Source: Bacteroidota bacterium
GTDB taxonomy: Bacteria; Bacteroidota; Ignavibacteria; SZUA-365
Reading direction: 5' to 3'
NCBI GenBank assembly: GCA_023432805.1
Contig: JAEYUG010000120.1
Span: 1-36,507, forward strand
Length of the DNA stretch: 36,507 nucleotides
Position 1 is the stretch's first letter. Every line of letters begins with the position of its first letter. Under the pieces are notes generated by a model. That model searched no databases, was not told the DNA's origin, and saw only the letters and a list, made by a program, of their open reading frames with translations. Shown piece by piece: positions 31,851-36,507 of the stretch. Made by a program: the position numbers and the translations under genes.

Positions 31851-33242
31851 TCATACATGATCATGGCTTATATAGTTATGTTCGTACGCTATAATCTCTG
31901 CAGGGGACACATCGTCTATTTTATCTGCCGGCTTTATGGTTCCTATGTTGTATTCAGGGTGACTCAGCCCCCACGCTACCATTAGTCGGTCGTGATCGTC
32001 ACCTTCATAACCATACATAACCGGAATCGATGCTGATTGTATCGATATCCCCCGGTTCCCGACAAGGCCACTGAGCCAGGGGCCCAAGTCCTCTACTATT
32101 TTACGATAATACTCCAGACGGCTCCCGCCACCGATCAGAATTACCGGCAATGCTGTTATCCAGGCATTCGCCATCGGGTCTCGATGCCGCCTAGCATTTG
32201 CAATGATCGTCTTGAGCATCCTCAGCATTTCATCACGGAGCACTGATTCTGCATCATCGACACTAGCCAATAGCGTTTGCTTAGTTGGCAAATACTGCTT
32301 AATATCATTCGTTATTGGAGCCAGTGGATCATGCTCATCTCTGAGAGCCTGAGCTTGCTTCTGATGAGTGGATAATATCGACTGTATCCTCACTTGGTGC
32401 AGCCGTATTGTACCATAGTGCTTAACATTTGCGTCCAATAAACTATATCGATCTTCACCGCCCCTATTGTGGATTATTATACTACATACGTCGACCGTAG
32501 AAGCCCCAATGTCCACCAACAGGTGCAACCCATTTCTTCTCCCAGGAGACCATGCATACCCTATCGCGCCGGCCGTACCCTCAGGTATAAGAGCGAACCA
32601 GCAGTCCCCGCCATCTTCAGGGCTGCTACACCCTTCCTCGATATGCTCACGTTCTTTTTTCGCGCTACATAACTGAACATCACTCGCTTTAAGCGAGAGT
32701 CTCCATGCAGCCCTTCCTACAACTTTGAAACGCCTCTGCTCTACAGTGTCTTCAATGCATGGAGATGGGACACCCAGATTCACTGACCAGATCAGTTTTC
32801 TGTAATGTCTGACGATTTCCGCCTTGTTCGTCATAAACCACAGGCGTGCGTACCTTAGCAATAGTGCGAGATATGCTATCGCTGCATCCTCAGGAGCGTA
32901 GCTCTGTTTTGTTGGCCCACGATTACTTATAATTTCTTGCTCCCTTGTAAAAAGCTCTATTTTTATATCTTTAACCTCATGCGCTCCCCTTTGTTTCTCC
33001 AGGGAGCAGGAACCCTCTGCACTGACCCATATACGTGTCGGCAACAGGTATGGCATTGATGAATGAGCATATAGTCCAAAATCGACCGCAAAGGCCGGTG
33101 GCGATTCACTGCCAGGTAACGATATTACGACCTTTGATGCCGAGGTTCCAAAATCTAGACCGATCACGACGTCCTGCTCACCCGATTCGCCGGGTGGAGT
33201 ATACTGCATAACGCTCTCATCAAACATGGCGGATATCTCCAT
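31851..33242 (-). CDS. Hsp70/actin-fold (ASKHA) ATPase
   Basis: The protein (463 residues) has the ASKHA phosphate-binding elements: VVIGLDFGTSASKVVI (25-40; Asp30), LLVDIGASTVDV (241-252; Asp244), and the adenosine motif LIGGGSRLEYY (369-379). It lacks a DnaK-type substrate-binding domain, so it is an Hsp70-like ATPase core with insertions. It could act as a nucleotide-driven switch for its neighbour. AGGAG at 33249-33253 is 6 nt before ATG 33242. It follows the SNF2 helicase gene by 37 nt on the same strand. Its GC is well below the core genome, suggesting transfer. The gap 31722-31850 after it, towards the convergent PrsW gene, shows no gene or clear terminator. Confidence 0.75.
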   Translation of the reverse strand: MEISAMFDESVMQYTPPGESGEQDVVIGLDFGTSASKVVISLPGSESPPAFAVDFGLYAHSSMPYLLPTRIWVSAEGSCSLEKQRGAHEVKDIKIELFTREQEIISNRGPTKQSYAPEDAAIAYLALLLRYARLWFMTNKAEIVRHYRKLIWSVNLGVPSPCIEDTVEQRRFKVVGRAAWRLSLKASDVQLCSAKKEREHIEEGCSSPEDGGDCWFALIPEGTAGAIGYAWSPGRRNGLHLLVDIGASTVDVCSIIIHNRGGEDRYSLLDANVKHYGTIRLHQVRIQSILSTHQKQAQALRDEHDPLAPITNDIKQYLPTKQTLLASVDDAESVLRDEMLRMLKTIIANARRHRDPMANAWITALPVILIGGGSRLEYYRKIVEDLGPWLSGLVGNRGISIQSASIPVMYGYEGDDHDRLMVAWGLSHPEYNIGTIKPADKIDDVSPAEIIAYEHNYISHDHV

Positions 33243-33279
33243 TTGCTACTCCTTTACACACCAACTAATATTGCTGTCT

Positions 33280-36200
33280 CTATGTTACTTCGACTATTGC
33301 TATTGCTATCTCGCGCGAATGCGGCCGCACTGTCCGGCAGCCCTCTATCTTCATTCGCTGCTGCTCTACACGCGCTTCCAATGCTCGAATGCGACCTTCG
33401 GTAGCCTTAACGAGAGAGATGCGCCCCTGCTCATTCAGTTTCTCCTTGACTCCTTCTAACTTCTCCAACTGCCGCTTCCTATGCTGTTCCAAAGTTCGTA
33501 GCTGCAAATCTGCCCGGTCTTCATTTCTCGCAATCATTTCTTGTGTATATGCCTCGAAGTCCGTGTCCAGCTTGTGAAATAGTACATCATTGGCAACATC
33601 AAATGCCTGCTTCAGCTCCACTGTGTTTCGCGCTTCCAACCAGTCAGCGCCACATGCGATCGATGCAGCTGCAAGCCTCTCAGCAATATCGGATTCCAGT
33701 TGGACGGCACTGTTGCTGAATTGTGCAGCCGCATAAACGATCCGCTCAACGTCTTGCAATGCAGCGAAGGACCAATGCGCTACTGCAAGAACATATTTAC
33801 CCGCCAGTAAACTCAGATCGCATTCACTGGCATTTATCCTCAAGGCAACGGCAGGTGTTAGCTCGTCTCCTCTCTCTTTAATCATAGACCCTACCATTCG
33901 CACAAGAGGGTGGTACTGGGATATTACCTCTATCCCAAGCACTCCAGTCTCTGTAGTGCGATTGCTAAAGCAGCACCTAACAGCACCACGCGCGGCCATC
34001 GTAAACTGTGTTGCAATTGGTATACGCGTCATTCTAATGAACTCCGCGAGATCGTATCGCGCTCGTTCCGACAGATCAATTTCCCATACCTGCGTATCAG
34101 CATCGGCCTGTCTCATGACACACCCGGGATAGTGAAGACCGATATAGTCGAGGACATAATGCCGTAAGTCATCTCCTCTTATCCAACGGTTCTGCTCTCG
34201 AGCGGCGTGTACTTGGTTTAGGATATAGTCTCCGTATGCGATCAGGGATGCAGCATCCTGCTCCAACTGCTGTTCATACAGCCTCCTATTTTCCAACGCA
34301 AGAGCAGTCTGATCGATTCGCTGTTCCTGCTGCTCCGCCGACAGTTGATCCGACAACAAGTCCATCGTCATCCTGCGTATCTCGCTTCCCAAGATTGCTT
34401 CAAAGTCACCCAGTGCATTGCGGCAAAGGTCTAGTCTTTCATAAAGGCGCCTATAGATCCGTGAATCGATTGTATCAGCGTACACCACATTCCATATGAG
34501 CACCCTGTCCGCGGTCTGCCCCAATCTGTCAATACGACCGATGCGCTGCTCAAGTCGCATCGGGTTCCACGGCAGATCGTAGTTTACAACAACGCGAGAA
34601 AACTGTAGGTCTACTCCCTCACCCCCAACTTCTGATGACAACAACACACTCGGTCCATTGGCCGCTTGGAACCGTGCAATAATCTCGTCCTTTGTTTGCC
34701 TCTGGCCACCCTTGAGAACAATACATGACAATTTGTCATCGGCAAGCCGTCCTGCCAGGTAGTCCAGCGTGGCTCGGAATGTGGAGAATACAACCACCTT
34801 CTCCAATGGATGCTCTATCAAATAACTTCGTAGTATTTCCAGCAAGCGCTTGTATTTTGTATCTACATTTCGCAGTTCTGTCAGCGACACTGAGAATGAA
34901 GCCCTCAGCACTATTTCTGTTACGAGGGGACCGAGCTTATTCTTCCGCGAAGCATCCTCGCACTCATCTCCTGTTTCCTCCGATTCATCCAACTCTGCTA
35001 GCTTTAGCTGCCATACGAATAATGATGCGGCCATGCTGCTTGTCATTTGCCGCTGTGGCTGCGCTAGGAGAAACCGGTCATTGGCATCATGCCTTGCAGA
35101 GTACTCTATTACAATGTTGGTTACTATCTCATAGAACTTGTATTCTACCGGAGCGAGTTCTACAAATTCCGCGACCGGCTGCCGTATAACACGCCATTCA
35201 TACACATCCCTTTTTCGCGTCCTCGTTACGACGTGTGACAAGAGGTTGACTGTCTCCAGACGATAAGCTAATCGGCTCCGATGATCCCCATTTCGCAATC
35301 GCTCTTGCGTTAAATCATCGTCTTTTATCATCTTTAATTGTCGATTGTACTTTAGCAGTGGCTGTGCACGAGCTTCTTGTATGGCACGCTGGAGTTCCAG
35401 ATAGTTGAGATTTTGTCCCAACACAATGTCTCGAGCACGAACGAGAGGACCATTTGCCGCTAGCACCTCATCGAAGACCGCCGTCGAGGTGAACGTATCG
35501 GGATCCAGCAGATTGAGCAACGAAAAGAGATCCTCATTCCGGTTGTGAATCGGTGTCGCCGTAAGTAGTAATGTGTACTCTGAGACATTCTTTGCAAGAT
35601 GTGCCAGTGCATTTGTTTGCGTCTCCGGATTTCTCAGGTGATGGGCTTCATCAACAACGAGCAAATCAACCAGCCGCTCCTCGTTCTCATTGGCACGGAG
35701 AAACGATGCCAACTCGACGACGGCGCTGCCATCCTCTTGAACTTCCCATTCACGCGGAGGCCGAAGGCCTTGTGTGCTCGCAACAATGGCAAAGCCGCGC
35801 CCCATCGCGTCTATACTTTTTAGTATACCCAGCACTTCCCGCGCATCGCAGATCTGTGCAGCAACACCAAACTTGTTAGCTAACTCGTTTTTCCACTTCA
35901 TGCGCAATGCAGCTGGACAGAGCACCAACAGTCGGCGCATATCATACCGACTACGAAGCTCGGTCCACACTAGACCGGCTTCTATTGTTTTACCCAAACC
36001 TACTTCGTCTGCAATCAGCACCCCATTTACTGGTGATTCCAGCATTTTAAGCACTGGTTTAAACTGATATGCATAAAAATCTGTATTTGTTGCCTCCATA
36101 CTGTATACTACATCCGCCAACCTTCCAGTCAGCTTGGCATGAGTAAGGGATCTTCTCAGATGCATAGGGCGTCCGAGCTGCCCATCCTTAAGCATGTCTA

Positions 36201-36375
36201 GAGGCGACATCAACGTGTCGTTGAATGCCTCTATTTGATCTGCCGGAATCCACTGAGTTCGGTCAGGAAACATCACTTGCACCAGCTTACGTTCTTGGCG
36301 CATCATCTCCTTGCCGGTCAGAATGCCAATCCGCAGTGGATCATTTACCAATCGTACGCGTTTCATCTCCGTCAT
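33280..36375 (-). CDS. SNF2/RapA-like helicase, possible DrmD-type
   Basis: This 1031-residue SNF2-family translocase has an N-terminal region of about 115 residues and then ATPase motifs: Walker A LIADEVGLGKTIEAG (120-134), LLVVDEAHHLRNP (238-250; DEAH 242-245) and LLTATPIHNR (280-289). The C-lobe holds VVVFSTFRATLDYL, SSEVGGEGVDLQFS and LEQRIGRIDRLGQ. The last 100 residues form a coiled coil (KRQLEKLEGVKEKLNE...RIRALEARVEQQRMK). The whole is closest to RapA/HepA-like helicases used in many defence systems. Class 1 DISARM includes such a helicase (DrmD), but here it is 12 kb from drmA and coupled to an ASKHA ATPase, so DrmD identity is only a possibility. Its ATG overlaps the stop of the gene upstream. 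A sampled 60-nt stretch has 38% GC. Confidence 0.85.
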   Translation of the reverse strand: MTEMKRVRLVNDPLRIGILTGKEMMRQERKLVQVMFPDRTQWIPADQIEAFNDTLMSPLDMLKDGQLGRPMHLRRSLTHAKLTGRLADVVYSMEATNTDFYAYQFKPVLKMLESPVNGVLIADEVGLGKTIEAGLVWTELRSRYDMRRLLVLCPAALRMKWKNELANKFGVAAQICDAREVLGILKSIDAMGRGFAIVASTQGLRPPREWEVQEDGSAVVELASFLRANENEERLVDLLVVDEAHHLRNPETQTNALAHLAKNVSEYTLLLTATPIHNRNEDLFSLLNLLDPDTFTSTAVFDEVLAANGPLVRARDIVLGQNLNYLELQRAIQEARAQPLLKYNRQLKMIKDDDLTQERLRNGDHRSRLAYRLETVNLLSHVVTRTRKRDVYEWRVIRQPVAEFVELAPVEYKFYEIVTNIVIEYSARHDANDRFLLAQPQRQMTSSMAASLFVWQLKLAELDESEETGDECEDASRKNKLGPLVTEIVLRASFSVSLTELRNVDTKYKRLLEILRSYLIEHPLEKVVVFSTFRATLDYLAGRLADDKLSCIVLKGGQRQTKDEIIARFQAANGPSVLLSSEVGGEGVDLQFSRVVVNYDLPWNPMRLEQRIGRIDRLGQTADRVLIWNVVYADTIDSRIYRRLYERLDLCRNALGDFEAILGSEIRRMTMDLLSDQLSAEQQEQRIDQTALALENRRLYEQQLEQDAASLIAYGDYILNQVHAAREQNRWIRGDDLRHYVLDYIGLHYPGCVMRQADADTQVWEIDLSERARYDLAEFIRMTRIPIATQFTMAARGAVRCCFSNRTTETGVLGIEVISQYHPLVRMVGSMIKERGDELTPAVALRINASECDLSLLAGKYVLAVAHWSFAALQDVERIVYAAAQFSNSAVQLESDIAERLAAASIACGADWLEARNTVELKQAFDVANDVLFHKLDTDFEAYTQEMIARNEDRADLQLRTLEQHRKRQLEKLEGVKEKLNEQGRISLVKATEGRIRALEARVEQQRMKIEGCRTVRPHSREIAIAIVEVT

Positions 36376-36507
36376 TTATCGGCTCTTCTGGCTTTCTTGT
36401 GGGTCAGTTTTGGGGGTAGTAACGTTGCAGAGCCCCTGTTCACAAGCTCATCGCACGTCTCATGGCCGTTTCTGCCGCCCTCACCAAGCATTACCAGCTC
36501 CTGCTGG
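36372..36507 (-). CDS. Partial upstream gene of the SNF2 operon (C-terminal 44 residues)
   Basis: A frame open from the window edge ends in a TGA that overlaps the SNF2 start codon (ATGA). The visible tail contains GEGGRNGHETCDELVNRG and ends in a basic KKARRADK. It is too short to classify. The tight overlap indicates the same operon as the SNF2 helicase and ASKHA genes. Confidence 0.6.
   Translation of the reverse strand, partial: QQELVMLGEGGRNGHETCDELVNRGSATLLPPKLTHKKARRADK

Noticed and set aside
33280..36375. Firm assignment as DrmD of a class 1 DISARM locus
   Set aside because: It is 12 kb from drmA, in a separate operon with an ASKHA ATPase and different base composition; a tree is needed.

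Overview
This window comes from a GC-rich bacterium, probably of the Bacteroidota/Chlorobiota (FCB) assemblage. The hints are one promoter of the TTG-N20-TAnnTTTG type upstream of the GAPDH gene, a rhomboid protease with a C-terminal DUF6576-like tail, and a general gene mix usual for that group. Clear Shine-Dalgarno sequences precede many genes, which fits the Chlorobi/Ignavibacteria side better than typical Bacteroidia. The assignment is an inference and not firm.

Positions 1-18480 are mostly core genome. In order they hold: an Rrf2 regulator with a histone H1-like tail, divergent from a C-terminal half methionine synthase; a LytR-CpsA-Psr protein; gap and pgk, separated by a strong hairpin; a rhomboid protease; ispG; a comF-like gene; and, on the minus strand, a sugar-1-phosphate cytidylyltransferase, a double UspA protein and a glycine-rich membrane protein of unknown family. 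Small accessory modules follow: an AbiEi/AbiEii toxin-antitoxin pair, a class D beta-lactamase, a DUF4258/DUF2283 pair, a von Willebrand A membrane protein and an exported MpaA-like M14 peptidase.

Positions 18600-36507 are a defence-like island. It opens with a composite tandem-repeat tract: a 20-bp unit, then eight 29-bp palindromic units. The tract runs into the stop codon of drmB. Reading leftwards on the minus strand, four genes are joined by 4-nt overlaps or a 4-nt gap: an SMC/RecF-like AAA ATPase, a PD-(D/E)xK-like nuclease, the DISARM helicase drmA and the DUF1998 protein drmB. No drmC (phospholipase D) and no DNA methylase lie next to them, so this looks like a DISARM core joined to a different effector pair. 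Upstream are a second AAA ATPase with a truncated DUF4276/TOPRIM partner, flanked by 45-bp direct repeats, and the decayed end of a third AAA ATPase.

Beyond these are a voltage-sensor-type channel with a TrkA-like domain but no TVGYG filter, a plus-strand pair (zinc-ribbon membrane protein and PrsW-type intramembrane protease with zinc ribbons), and an AT-richer minus-strand operon (partial gene, SNF2/RapA helicase, Hsp70/actin-fold ATPase) that runs off the right edge. The uneven base composition and the repeat scars point to piecemeal assembly by transfer.
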